Shown here one piece after another: positions 46,709 to 58,572 of a stretch of 64,000 bases of DNA (positions are counted from its first letter, which is position 1; every line of letters begins with the position of its first letter). Where the stretch lies: contig RHPI01001132.1 of the NCBI GenBank assembly GCA_009103225.1, positions 117,651-181,650 on the forward strand, in the 5' to 3' direction. Origin of the DNA: Chlorokybus atmophyticus (taxonomy: Eukaryota; Streptophyta; Chlorokybophyceae; Chlorokybales; Chlorokybaceae). The position numbers and the translations under genes were made by a program. The notes beneath the pieces were generated by a model. That model did not search any database. It was not told the DNA's origin and was given only the letters and a program-made list of their open reading frames with translations.

Positions 46709-47157
46709 GCTGTGATATTTCCATCAAGGAAGCAAGCGAAGATGGCTATGAACGCGCCTACGGTGGTGAGTTATGCAGAAGAGGAGACAACAAAGTATTT
46801 CGGGCTTCGAGCACACATTTGCGATGACAAAGAAGGATGGAGAGAGTGTAAGCTCATGATTGATAGCGGTGCCAACAGCAACTTTATGAGTATTGGTATT
46901 GCGCCGCGTTACGGTTGACTTCCGTCATTAAGAGGAGTTGAAGTGACGCTCACTGATGGAAAGCCACCCTCTGGAGGTAATGGCGCTGCGTTTATGACCA
47001 AAGAGTTGTGCGTTCGCATTGAGAAGATGAAAGAGAACATGCGACTTTGCTGTATCACCCTACGGAACAGGTTTGACGGGATTTTGGGACTACCCAGGCT
47101 ATGGCAACTTAATCCATCCATCAATTGGAGGAAGCGCATGCTCACCATCGAATGAAC
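46709..47157 (+). pseudogene. Aspartic protease of element D
   Basis: Catalytic LMIDSGANSNFMS is present, and after a stop and frame change the protease end DGILGLPRLWQLNPSINW. The sequence then switches abruptly to fragment F. Confidence 0.75.
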
Positions 47158-47814
47158 AATAGCAAAAGTGCTTCTACAGGTGTGACCCCTTTCTTTCTCA
47201 ACTACGGCCGTCACCAAAGCACTCCATTGCTTTAATCTCTGCCTGCTGCTGAGCCTGTTGATGCTGCTCACCACTTTTTGCGACAAAGAGCCGAAGTTTT
47301 GAAGCTTGAGCGCGACTCTGCATTGATAGCGCAAAACAGGCAGAAACAGTACGCAGACACTCGTCGCCGAGAACTCTCCTTTGCAGTTGGTGATTAGGTG
47401 CTATTGACTGCTAAACATCTACCCTTGCTCACATCCGTATGAAAGCTTTCGGACAGGTGGATTGGTCCCTTTCAAGTCACGGCAGCGGTGTCTTCTGTTG
47501 CTTACAAGTTGGACTTGCCACCTACTATGCGCGCACATCCAGTCTTTCGTGTGAGCCTCTTGAAGCCTTATATCGGTGAGCCTCCTGCACGCCCTCTTGC
47601 TGTTGTTATTGACAACTCGCATGCGGAGTTCGAAGTGGAAGACATTTTAGATGATGCTGTACGCAAGGGCGTAAGACAGTATTTGGTCAAGTGGGTTGGC
47701 TACCCTGTATACGAGTCGACTTGCGAACCCGCAGAGCATTTAGCAAATGCCCCTGCCATTCTTGAGGGATATCATGCACGCCGTAGTGCAGCTTCGAGGA
47801 CGAAGGTTCTGTGA
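47158..47814 (+). pseudogene. Gypsy fragment F: integrase C-terminus and chromodomain
   Basis: Starts inside an integrase (STGVTPFFLNYGRH), passes through the C-terminal integrase region (QNRQKQYAD, AYKLDLPPTMRAHPVFRVS) and ends with a chromodomain (YLVKWVGYP) whose usual tryptophan is cysteine. Related to, but clearly different from, the D integrase end at 57.3-57.9 kb, so it is a separate element. Confidence 0.75.
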
Positions 47815-47826
47815 GCGGGGAGGAGT

Positions 47827-48477
47827 TGTAACAAAGTTGGTGTTACACTTTCCTTTAAGCTACGTTTCTAGCCCTTCTACCCCAAACCAGCCCTACTTAA
47901 CAGGCCTGACGCGGTATGCTTATATAAGGTCCCGCGTCGCCGGGTTATTCTTGCATCGAGGGCGCACGTTCAAAAGGTCACGCGAGCGTTATGCGCTGAC
48001 ATTTGACCACCGCTGACAGTTTCTATGCGCCAACGCAGTTTTAAACAGCTAATACACATGTTTTCGGCATGTGTTGGCGGTGCAGTCAACATAGTTGACT
48101 TCTACAATGTTAGTATAGCCTCTCAGGGATATAAGTAGCTAGTAAATTGCTATTAGGGAGGTTGGACCAAGTAGAAATAGAAAAAGTTATTGATCTGATT
48201 GTAAACGGTGTGTGCGTGCTTGTGTAGTTTGCATCCACGGCGAGTGCAAATGGGTTTGCTTTTGCTGCAGCTCTTGCACGGACCAGACTGCCCCCACAAG
48301 CTTTGAGGCGCCTACATTGCCCTCAAGGTGGTCAACCCCACGGTGCAAACACTGTTGTTGATTAATTGCGAGTAGGTGCACGTGTGATAGCGCCATTGGT
48401 GTGCTCAGTTGCATCCTAGCTCGTTCATCAGGCTGGTAGCTCTGGTAAGGTGTTCAATTAGCACGAGCATCGTTACA
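47827..48477 (+). repeat. LTR of element F
   Basis: Begins TGTAACAAAG after a purine-rich GCGGGGAGGAG and ends CGTTACA. It has a TATATAAGG box near 47920 and is followed by TTTTGGTACTGGAGCGG, a plausible primer-binding site. LTR ends inferred from these signals and not from a second copy. Confidence 0.55.
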
Positions 48478-48699
48478 TTTTGGTACTGGAGCGGAGACGA
48501 TCGAATAGAACGGTGGAGAGTCCATTCAAGGTATGCGCGCATGCCCTGTTGAAAAGGAAGATCGCTTTGCGGAAAGCAAGAGAGATTTTGCAATAGCTGC
48601 GTCGGATGTCATCGAGGCGCGGCACGCACAATTAGGTGGTACAACAATTGACCAAATCTCTTTGTGCAATCGAGGAAGTTATTGTCTCCACGGAAGGCG

Positions 48700-49645
48700 A
48701 AGGCTGCATGGTTGTGCGTGGTGCGCGAAAACACTGCAAAGTCAGCACCGGAGCTGAGTGATGATGTTAAGACGGCTACAATGGACTCCAAGGTGTGAAA
48801 ACTTGTTAAAGAATATCAAGATATCATTGACGGACTTTCATCTGGTCTACCACCGCTACGGAGCGTAGACCACCGTGTGGAGCTAATTGAGGGCGTGCAC
48901 AAGCCACCGTATCGACCCGTATACAAGTTGTCACCTTTGGAGCTAGAAGAGGCCGAGAGGCACGTGGCGCACTTGCTGAAAAGAGGCTACATCGGGCCTA
49001 GTAAGTCCCCTTATGGTGCACCTATGTTGTTTGTACGAAAGAAGAACGGGAGCTTGCACATGTGCGTCGACTACCAAGCTCTCAACAACATCACCAAAAG
49101 GAGTTGCTTTCCACTCCCATGTATCAACGAGTTGCTGGAGCAATTGCGAGGTGCGCAGTACTTCACAACACTTGATCTTGCTGGAGGTTATCACCAAATT
49201 CGCATCGCGCCCAAGGATGTGGAGAGAAAACAGCTTTTAACGCACGTTATGGGCACTACGAGTGGTTGGTCATGTCCTTCGAAATTACGAACGCGCCGGC
49301 AACATTTAAACGCTAATGAACACCGTTTTGGCTAGGTTGATTAGTAAGGGAGTCCTCGTGTACCTCGACGACATGTTGGTGTACGCGAAGACAAAAGAGG
49401 AGCACGTGGCACTTCTACGGCGCGTGTTACAGCGTTTGCGCGAACACATGTTGTACGCCCAGCTACAAAAGTGCAAATTTATGCTTCGGGAGGTGGAGTA
49501 CCTAGGCCACATCGTGTCGCATGAAGGCATAAGCCGGACCCCAACAAAGTGCTGATGGTGCGCGAGTGGGCTTCCCCGACTAATGTAAAGGAGGTGATGT
49601 CCTTTTTCGGCCTTGCGGGGTATTATTGCAAGTTTAACATGGGGT
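48700..49645 (+). pseudogene. Reverse transcriptase of element D, first part
   Basis: KLVKEYQDIIDGL, then [42 protein letters not shown], a frameshift, and the active site VLVYLDDMLVYAK; then EYLGHIVSHEGI and, after another frameshift, FFGLAGYYCKF. It breaks at the copy-2 insertion and resumes at 51530. Confidence 0.85.
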
Positions 49646-49651
49646 TTTCTT

Positions 49652-51529
49652 TCTTAAATGTTATAGGTTGTAGAAAGTACATGTATAGGCGGCGCCTACA
49701 TGTAGTTGGTATGATCAGCTTAACCTTTATAGGTACGAGAGTTATGGGGAGTTACGGCAGTTACGGTCAACCATGATCAACTTTGACTTTGACCGTTGAC
49801 TTTGACCATTGACTAGTGTTGACTAGTGTTGACTTTTACCAGAGTTGACTACAGTTAACTAGTGCTTAGTAGCATAGTATATAAGACACTGTAGACTGCT
49901 TAATTCAGTGGGTCGCACATTGTCTCTATAATTGGCGTGCTTGCTGCACTTGTCCTTAATGTGTGCACACTGGTATGTAAGAGGCAAATACACATACACT
50001 AGGCGCATCACTCGCGCAAGTTGCAGCTGAGACGCAAGCTGACACTTTTGAGGATGGAGCACAAAGAGCCAATCCAGAAGTACATCTCGCGTGCAAGGGA
50101 GCTTTGGCAAGACCTTGCAGCAGTGGGCCACGGTGTGAAGGCAGTGGAGGTGATGTGGGCAGTCTTAGCTGGCTTAAGAAAGAGCTTTGCTATGCTAGTG
50201 ACTGTGTTTGAGTCCTCAGATGTGGTTTTGAAGTTTGCTGATGTAGTGTCTAAGCTGCTAGCTGTGGAAGGCAAGTTGGATGTTCATGAGATGGAGAATG
50301 ATGGTGAACCTATTGCACTTGCTGCCTTATCTTCCCAACACACACGAAGCAGGAGCAAAGCAGGTGGTGGGAAGCCATTACGTGACAAAGAGTGTCACTA
50401 TTGCAAGATAAAGGGCCACTTCATTCGCGAGTGCCAGAAGGATCCACGACGAGGCAACCAAGGAGGAGCACGCAAAGATAGCGATTGCTTTCTAACATTG
50501 GTGAGGACCTTAAGGAGTTGCAGTGGATGGTGTTCGTCCGTCCTCTCCCACTGTAAGGGCGCGTCAAGGACATGCGTAGACAAAGGTCGCAGACACAAAG
50601 GTCTGTCAGAGTTACTGCTAGCCTGAGTAGTTGCTGGTATTGAGCTGCATACACTAGAGGTTGCATTGCTATGGAGTTTTTTTAGTAGCACAAAGGTGTG
50701 CGGTACTGGTTAGGACACTTCACTCAATTGGCATGCAAGGACTGAGTCGTATAGCTAGCTAACAGGAGATGGGAGGGGTGCTTTCCTTGGTAGAAGGGTC
50801 TGATCAACCCTTGCACGGCCTACACTGTGGTACAGCATTGCTAAGGTAGAGAACTCAGTGTAGTTTATATAGCATAGTTTGCCATTGAGGGAGTCTTCGA
50901 AACCACCTGAGCAAGGTCAGGCGTGGCGTGGTGGAACCTGATGCGACAACTATGAGGAGGAAACAAGGAGTATTGGAACCTTGTAGTCCTGTTGGCAGCA
51001 CGAGGAGAAGGATGGTGTCATGGAGACAAGCATCAAGTCCGTGGGAGCAACACGTTTGTGGGAGTGTTCAATGGAGTAAGTTAATGTGGGTAAGCTTGCG
51101 AGAAGAACTTGGAGTTCAAGGTCAAGCTGCTCGCGTGGGAGTGTTAAATGTTATAGGTTGTAGAAAGTACATGTATAGGCGGCGCCTACATGTAGTTGGT
51201 ACGATCAGCTTAACCTTTAGTTACGGGAGTTACGAGAGTTACGAGAGTTACGGGAATTACGGCAATTACGGTCAACCATGATCAACTTTGACTTTGACCA
51301 TTGACTTTGACCATTGACTAGTGTTGACTAGTGTTGACTTCAACCAGAGGTAAACTAGAGTTATCTAGTGCTTAGTAGCATAGTATATAAGACACTGTAT
51401 ACTGCTTAATACAGTGGGTTGCACATTGTCTCTATAGTTGGCGTGCTTGCTGCACTTGTCCTTGATGTGTGCACACTTGTATGTAAGAGGCAAATACACA
51501 CACACTAGGCGCATCACTAGTTCTCAACA
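49652..51529 (+). mobile_element. Gag-only copia-type element, copy 2, inside element D
   Basis: LTR-A copies at 49652-50011 (end lost) and 51142-51529. A deletion removed the 5' LTR end, the primer site and the start of gag. The remaining gag and the non-coding lead match copies 1 and 3. TTTTC follows the 3' LTR; a similar but imperfect string precedes the 5' LTR. Confidence 0.75.
50012..50505 (+). pseudogene. Copia-type Gag of copy 2, 5' truncated
   Basis: UBN2 core (ELWQDLAAVGHGVKAVEV) and an intact CCHC knuckle (CHYCKIKGHFIREC), then a frame change near the end. No start codon survives. Confidence 0.75.
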
Positions 51530-52617
51530 TTTTCGCATAGCTGCTCTATTGACTGCCCTACTCATGAAGGGAAAGCGTTGGAGCTGGTCAGCAACAGAGG
51601 AACATGCATTTGATGCGTTGAAGAAGGCGCTGGTGGAGGTACCAGTCCTGGCTCACCGCGACATGGAAAAGACATTTATTTTGGCTTGCGACGCGTCCGA
51701 CACAGCTGTAGGAGCTGTTTTGCAGCAAGACCATGGCAACGGCCTTCAACCAATAGCATTTTTCAGCAAGAAGATGAGTGGTGCGGAGCTGAATTACCCC
51801 GTGCACGAGAGGGATCTTTTGGCGCAAGTAATGGCGCTACGACAATGGCGTTGTTTTCTGAAAGGCAAAAAGATTGTGCTTGAGACGGATCACTCTCCAC
51901 TAAGGTACTTACAAACACAACCTCATCTACGTCGTAACGAGCACGATGGTTGGAGTTCTTTCACCTTTTTTACTTCGATATCAAGTACAAGCCCGGTATG
52001 ACAAATGGTGTTGCTGATGCGCTGAGCCGGCTTAATGCAATTGAGGCACTCGCTCAAGTGCAGCCCGAGTGGACCGATCAGATTTGGCAAGTGCTTCGTG
52101 AAGACACGGAGGGTATGAAAGTGTTGCAAAAGCTGAAAAGTGCAGCTACGGACATAAGTGGGCATTGGTCAATGCGCGACGGGCTGTTATGGCACCACGG
52201 GCGCTTGTACATCCCCAATGTCGCACATATCCGTGCTGAAGGAAGCTCATGACGTGCCCATTGCTGGTCACCAAGGGTTGGAGAGGACTTTGGCAAGCTT
52301 GAAACAGCGTTTTTACTGGCGAGAGATGCATCGTGATGTGCGCGATTATGTGGCGTTGTGCATGCCAAAGGGTGAAGGCAAGCAACTCAATGCCAGGTGG
52401 GTTGCTGTAACCTCTCCATGTGCCATTGTCCAAGTGGGAGCAAGCTACCGTGGACTTTATCATGGGGCTACCAAACACAAAAGAAGGGTGTGTTCGTTAA
52501 AACCAGTAAATTGATACGCTTGGCGCCGTGTGGTAAATCTTGCACGGCACCGGAGTCAGCACGCTTATTTGTGAAGCATGTGTTTCGTTTTCACAAATTA
52601 CCATAAAGCATCGTGAG
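51530..52617 (+). pseudogene. RT end, RNase H and integrase start of element D
   Basis: RIAALLTALLMKGKRWSW, RNase H ILACDASDTAVGAVLQQ, ERDLLAQVMAL and TDHSPLRYL, then after a frameshift the tether MTNGVADALSRL, integrase zinc-domain remnants (EAHDVPIAGHQG; FYWREMHRDV) and, in another frame, SKWEQATVDFIMGLPNTKEG. It ends at HKLP-stop-SIVS where copia B is inserted. Confidence 0.85.
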
Positions 52618-52959
52618 TGTTTATCGTACCTATGTAGGTGGCGCCTTAGCTAAACTTCTACGATCAACTTATCTTTGGGAGTTACGGGAGTTATAATCAA
52701 CGGCCGTTACGGGAGTTACAGTTAATCTTAGTAAATGTTGGCTTTGACTTTGACTTTAACCATTGACTTTGACTTTGACTTTGACTAGTGTTAACTAGTG
52801 TTGACTTTGACTAGAGTTGACTAGTGTTGACTAGCACTCGCTAGTGTACTATATAAGACACTGTCTGTTGTGTAATACAGTAAGATCCACTCTGCACTAC
52901 TCTACTATAGTCAGCGCCACACTTGTGCTTGTCATTGTTGCTACTGTGCAATCTCAATA

Positions 52960-52975
52960 GTTTATGGGCCCACAC
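52960..52975 (+). other. Primer-binding site of copia B
   Basis: GTTTATGGGCCCACAC, directly after the 5' LTR; one mismatch in the first 14 bases to the initiator-tRNA anticodon-arm complement seen in the gag-only family. Confidence 0.7.
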
Positions 52976-53029
52976 TATCGCTAGCATAGCACACACAAGT
53001 TGGTATAGCTTGGGGAGGCGCCGTCTTCA

Positions 53030-53815
53030 TTGCAGGCTAGCAAAGGAAGCAGGGGGACCAGCTACGACAAGATGATTGTCGAACCACTAGACCTGGATAC
53101 CTATGGGACATGGAGCATCCGAATGCAGATGCTACTCATGCACAAAGATCTATGGTTGGTGGTGGATCCCATGGAGCGCCCTCTCGGCTTAGAGGACGCA
53201 CCCACAAAGAAAGTGACCAATCAGGCACTTGCATTGATAAGATTGAATGTGGTACAACATCACTTAGCGCTTGTTGCACGTTGCAAGTGTGCTAGAATTG
53301 TGGCATAAGTTTTTTGAGGTTACAAGGCTGAGAACAATGTTAAGAAGTTGCAGTTGAGGAAGCAGTTGAATGCTTTGAGAAAGGATGCTGCTGAATCTGT
53401 CATGAAGTTCATCTCACAAACTCGGCACCTGTGGGACGACTTGCTTGCCATTGGACATGAAGTAAAAGAGGTGGAGGTGGTCTGGGTTATTCTTGCTGGC
53501 TTACCCAAGGAGTTCGAGATGACCGTCACCATTATGGAGTCAACCAGTGAGGAGCTCACCCTCGAGACCATCACCCCACGCCTACTTCAAGTCAAGCAAT
53601 GCGCATCCACTTCACGCCAGGATGAGGCTGAAGCTGCAGCATTCGCGGCACAATCCAATCCACGTTTCAACAACAACAATGGTGGTGGGAAAAAGGAGAT
53701 GCGTAACTGCCAATACTGTGACATGAAGGGACACCTAAAAAAGGACTACCGAAAGTTGAAGCGCGATCAGCAACAGAAACAAGGTTCTAATAGGCATGCT
53801 GTAGCACTTGCTGCT
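53030..53815 (+). pseudogene. Gag of copia B
   Basis: DUF4219-like head (PLDLDTYGTWSIRM), a broken stretch near 53300, then the UBN2 core (HLWDDLLAIGHEVKEVEV; VILAGLPKEFEMTV) in frame from 53348. The knuckle reads CQYCDMKGHLKKDY: the last cysteine of CCHC is tyrosine. It continues in frame into the protease. Confidence 0.85.
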
Positions 53816-55680
53816 AGCACTACTGCTAACGAGAGCGCTTGGTTGTTGGATTCTGCGTGCACCCAGCATATGACTCCACACAGACATGAGTTCCAGGTAT
53901 ATCCTGCTCTGAGCGATGCTGCTGCTGTGAAAGTGAGATTTGGCAACAAGCAGCACTTGCAAGCTGTGGGAGTGGGCACCGTCATTCTACACACAAAAGT
54001 GGCGGGCGCTACATAAAAAGTGGCCCTGAAGGAGGTAATTTACGTGCCGGGACTAGCCTCCAGCATGTTCTCTATCCAAAGAGCTACAAGCGCGGACGCC
54101 AAAGTTGACTTCACTGCTGCGAAGTGTCAAGTTAAGGTGAAAAACATCATTGTTGTGGAGGGCACACTGCTAGGAAGTCTGTATTGCATCAAACTGGACC
54201 GGCAGCATGCGATGTCTGCGGCAGTCACTGCATCAGCAACAGCACTTCTATGGCATCGGCGATTCGCACATCTTGAGTGGGACAACATGGCAAGATTGGT
54301 GGCTGAAGGCATGGTGAATGGGATCAACATACAAGTGGAGGACATGAAAGCAGCAAAAGGTGATCTGTGTGAAACGTATGTGTTGAGCAAGATGCCTAGA
54401 CAACCCTTTCCCACTTCTTCCCGCATCAATATAGCACCCTTGCAGCTCGTACACATGGATGTGTGCGGACCCATGCCAGTTACATCCGTAGGAGGAAGTT
54501 GGTACGTTGCCACTTTCTTATATGACTTCAGCAATCTATCTGCCATTGTACATGTTGCTGCGAAATCAGATGTTGCTGCTATAGTCAAGAGGACTCTTAT
54601 TCTATTGGCTACACAAGCAACGACAAAAGTGTTGGCGTTGAGAAGTGATCGGGGCGCTGAATACCTCAATTACACTCTAAAGAGCTACCTGAAAGAGCAC
54701 GGTATCAAGCATGAGACCACTGCACCTTACACCCCCGAGCACAACGGTGCTGCTGAGCATCTCAACCGCACAGTTGTGGAGCGTGTGGGTGCCATGCTTA
54801 CAGATGCAAAGCTGAAGAAATCTTTAAGGGCTGAGGCATTTGTCACGGCCAACTACATCCGTAACAGGTCAGCTATGAGCAACAAAGCCAAGACCCCGTG
54901 GGAGTTGTTGCATGGTGAGAAGCCCGATGTTACGCACATGTGTGTGTTTGGAGCCAAGGCATATCCGCACATCCCTAAGCACTTGAGGAGGGAGCTGGAG
55001 AATGTGAGGGAGACAGGCGTCTTTATAGGATATAAGCCCAACTCCAAGGCGTACAGGATCTTGCATGAGGACGGCAAGATTATGGTTCGAAGGGATGTTG
55101 TCTTCGACGAGAAGATGGTGGCAACAATATTGATAACACTTTTACCAATTATGGACGTTGACATTATCGATGAGCTGGAGGTTGTCGTCGCACCACTTGT
55201 CAATATGAAGGTCCCTGGCAATGCGCCACACCTCGAGGAGGAAGTGATTGCACCTGTTGAGGAGCAGGAGAGGCGCTACCCTCTACGAACAAGAGCGCCA
55301 CCACACTTCACCCAAAGATTTCAGGCTATGAGCGCTGATATCATTGAGGAGAAAGAGCGAAGCATCTACCACGAGGCCATCACAGCTCCGGATGCAGAGT
55401 TGTGGCGTAAGGCCATGGATGAGGAAATTGCTTCGCTTCACGCCAATAAGACTTTTGCACTTGAGCAGGTTCCACAAGGTGTGAAGCCTATACCTGTTAA
55501 GTGGGTGTTCAAGATCAAGCGTGGCGGCAAGGGCAACATTGAGCGCTACAAGGCGCGACTTGTGGCAAAGGGATTCCTTCAACAGGAGGGAGTTGACTAC
55601 AAGGAGTATTTGCACCTGCCAGCAAGCACACAACTTTTAGAGCATTGCTCGCCAAGGTTGCTGTGGAGGACTTGGAGCTG
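53816..55680 (+). pseudogene. Protease, integrase and RT start of copia B
   Basis: Protease WLLDSACTQHMT; one in-frame TAA at 54014-54016; GAG-pre-integrase LLWHRRFAHLEWDNM with CETY in place of the expected CxxC; integrase with D in MDVCGPM, D in LRSDRGAEY and E in HNGAAEHLNR; then RT start VKWVFKIKRGGKGNIERYKA. A frameshift near 55610 ends the long frame. Confidence 0.88.
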
Positions 55681-56888
55681 CATCACCTAGATGTGAAGCC
55701 TGCCTTCCTCTATGGAGAGTTGGAGGAACAAATCTTCGTGCAGCAACCTCAAGGGTACGAAGAGGGAGACACAGGCAAGGCATGCTTGTTACATAAGGCT
55801 TTGTATGGGCTTAGACAGGCACCACGTGTCTAGCACATTCGACTCAGCAAAGAGCTAGAGAAGATGGGCATACAGCAGTCTGCAGCAGACCCCGGGCTCT
55901 TCATCAGTGAAGACGGAAGTCTGGCTACTGGTGTACGTTGACGACATTATCCTGGCATCTGCGGGTATTGCTGCAATGACCCGAATCAAGGTGACACTGC
56001 AATCTGCGTTCGAGATTCACGATGTTGGAGATGCACACTTGTTCCTCGATATTGTGATCAACAGGATCACAGATGCGAAGACCATCAAGATCACACAGAA
56101 GCAGATGGTGCTGGACTTATCCAAGAAGTTCAAGGTACAGGATGCAAAGGGCAAGGCAACACCACTGAGCGTGGGAGTACAGCTACTTAAGGCACGGGAC
56201 ACTGCTTTTGTACTCGACAAGACTGTCTACCCCTACGGTGAGCTAGTAGGAAGTCTCATCTACTTGTCCATTGCTACAAGACCTGACATCGCGCAAGCCG
56301 TGGGAGTCTTGGCGAGGTACATGTCAGCACCCATCATAGAGCACTAGAAGGCGGCAAAAGGAGTTCTTCGCTACCTTGGCAGCACTGCAAACATGGGTAT
56401 CATCTTTAGAAAGACGAAAGACATCACACTACATGGCTATCGTGATGCGGATTATGCAAGAGACCTCGACACGAGGAGGTCTACCACAGGTTACACTTTC
56501 TTGATGGGAGGAGGCGTCGTTAGCTGGAAGAGTCGACTACACCCAACTGTTGCTGCGTCCACTACCAAGGCCGAGTACATGCGGCTTCATCTGCGGTGAA
56601 CGAAGCACTGTGGCTTCGCAAGTTGATCATCGACCTTGGGCATGCAGCGAGCTGTGTCACCATTTTATGTGACAACCAAGGAGCACTCAAGCTGAGCATG
56701 CACCCCATCACATCCGCCAGGTCATAGCATATTGACATTATGCACCATTTGGTGAGAGAGAGAGTTGCACGTGGGGAAGTGGAGTTCAAGTACTGCAGCA
56801 CTGAGGATATGCTCGCTGACTGCATGACAAAACCACTACCACCAACCAAGTTCCATACATGCTGCATGGAGCTAGGAGTTGAAGGTTA
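55645..56888 (+). pseudogene. RT-RNase H of copia B
   Basis: [17 protein letters not shown] and [11 protein letters not shown], stop in place of tryptophan (TAG, about 55831), frameshift, active site LLVYVDDIILAS intact, SLIYLSIATRPDIAQAV, another tryptophan as TAG at 56345-56347, RNase H with HGYRDADYARDLDTRRSTTGY, frameshift, then CDNQGALKLSMHPI with a TAG before HIDIMHH. C-terminus ends at TAA about 20 bp before the 3' LTR. Confidence 0.85.
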
Positions 56889-56991
56889 AGTTGCTCGCGT
56901 GGGAGTGTTAAAGGTACCTATGTAGGTGGCGCCTTATCTAAACTTTTATGATCAACTTATCTTCGGGAGGTACTACTGTGCAAACTCAATA

Positions 56992-57886
56992 GTAAGTGAT
57001 TGCGACCCGCGCTTTACAAGTAGGTTTTAAGAGGCGCTGCATAGTGCACTGGGTACCACATTGAAGTTTAGCACGGCATTCCACCCACAAACCGATGGGC
57101 ACACGGAGCGGGCCAACCGTGTGATCGAGGACATGCTGCGTTGCTACATTAATGCGCGACAAGACAATTGGGCGGAGCTGCTTGAGTTGGTGGAGTTTGC
57201 GATCAACCACCACCACAATGCAAGCACAAGTGTCACAACCTTCCTTATGAACTACGAGCAACATTCATTGACACCGTTGACGGCATGGACACCGCAATGA
57301 CATGACGTGCGTATGGAGGCAGCTAATGACTTCCTCACAAAGTGCGCGGACATTAATAAGGCAGCTAGGGAGGCGCTATTAGTGGCACAAAATAGGCAGA
57401 AGCAGTACGCGGACGCGCATCGCCGACACCTCACATTGCAGGAAGGCGACATTGTGTTACTCTTCGCGAAGCATGTACATGTGCGTACGGGAGTTCGCAA
57501 GCTGAATGAACGCTGGTTGGGACCATTTAAGGTCAGCAAAGTTATCTTGGACGTGGCGTACAAGCTGGAGCTACCCGACACCATGCGTGTGCACCCTGTT
57601 CTTCACGTCTCCCTTCTTAGGGCATATCGAGGACAACCGCCAGAAAGGCCGCCCTCCGAAGTTTGCATGAATGGTGAACCAAAGTGGGGGGCAGAAGACA
57701 TCCTTGGTGAGAAGTTTGTGCATGGCGTGCGCAAGTTCTTAGTGAAATGGAAGGGCTATCCATTGCATGAAGCATCCTGAGAGCCAGAGGCACACTTGGC
57801 TAATGCTCGAGACGTCGTGCGTGACTATCTTGCTCGACGACAACCTCGCGAGCTTCGACAACGAAGCTCACTTAGGGGGGGAGGAG
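56992..57886 (+). pseudogene. Integrase end and chromodomain of element D
   Basis: DCDPRFTSRF-stop-EAL, then STAFHPQTDGHTERANRV with the catalytic glutamate, the linker QNRQKQYADAHRR, HPVLHVSLLRAYRG, and a chromodomain (FLVKWKGYPL) in which the conserved tryptophan is TGA (about 57778-57780). The polypurine tract ends at 57886. Confidence 0.85.
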
Positions 57887-58567
57887 TGCAATAGTCAAGG
57901 CCAAATCTCGTGATTTTCATGGCCATTTCAGGCCTTATCTGAGATACCGTGTTTTTCATGACTTGTGGCCGATATCGGCGAATTGCGAGTTTGCCGCAGA
58001 GCTGCCGCAGAGATATCGATCGGCCCAGGGCCAGTCGAGAAGACGCCAAAAAACGGAGGGCCAGTCGAGAAGGGCTTGACCAGATTTCTGGAAGGGCCTG
58101 GCGCCAAGTAGTATAACTTGACTATATGAGCAGCAACTGAGGAGATCTTTAGTGCGTCGGAAAGGTCTATAAGTGTACTACAAGATTCTGCAAGAATACT
58201 TTAGCTTTTAATTCCGTTTAGCGCTAGAATCGTCAAGGCAGTAGCATGTGCAGACTGGTAGGTATAATAGTGACATTCTACAATTTGCAATACAACTTTT
58301 AGCTCACTAGTTTCTTGTATGCAAGCTTGGTGGTGGTTAGCAGGGGTTGCTAGCGAGTGTCCACTGGTGTGTGCTTGCTTGTGTGACGATCCAAGGCGCT
58401 ACACAAGTTGGTGTGTAGCTTCGAGCGCATGCGCGTGCGTACGCGAGTGGCGGGGCGCGCGTGCGTGCTTGGCAGAGGGGGCAAGGTTCCGGTGTGAATA
58501 CTGTGCCTTGGTGAGAGGGTTGTTAATTGGACCAACTCACAGGTAGCAAGGCACAAGCACCGTCACA
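57887..58567 (+). repeat. 3' LTR of element D
   Basis: 681 bp; partner of 44875-45544, with about a tenth of positions different and small indels, showing that D is old. Confidence 0.85.
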
Positions 58568-58572
58568 TTGGC

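Larger units (their letters stand above)
52618..56991 (+). mobile_element. Copia-type LTR retrotransposon B, inside element D
   Basis: 5' LTR 52618-52959 (342 bp); 3' LTR 56906-56991 with about 256 bp deleted from its middle. Target duplication GTGAG (52613-52617) / GTAAG (56992-56996). Rejoining the flanks restores the D integrase motif SIVSDCDPRF. Order gag-protease-integrase-RT-RNase H is that of copia. Confidence 0.88.
44875..58567 (+). mobile_element. Old chromodomain Ty3/gypsy element D, host of three nested insertions
   Basis: LTRs 44875-45544 and 57887-58567, target duplication TTGGC (44870-44874 and 58568-58572), polypurine tract TTAGGGGGGGAGGAG before the 3' LTR. Gag, protease, RT, RNase H, integrase and chromodomain follow in order, but the body is interrupted by gypsy fragment F (about 47158-48500), gag-only copia copy 2 (49652-51529) and copia B (52618-56991). 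Many stops and frameshifts. Without the inserts it would be about 6 kb. Confidence 0.85.
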
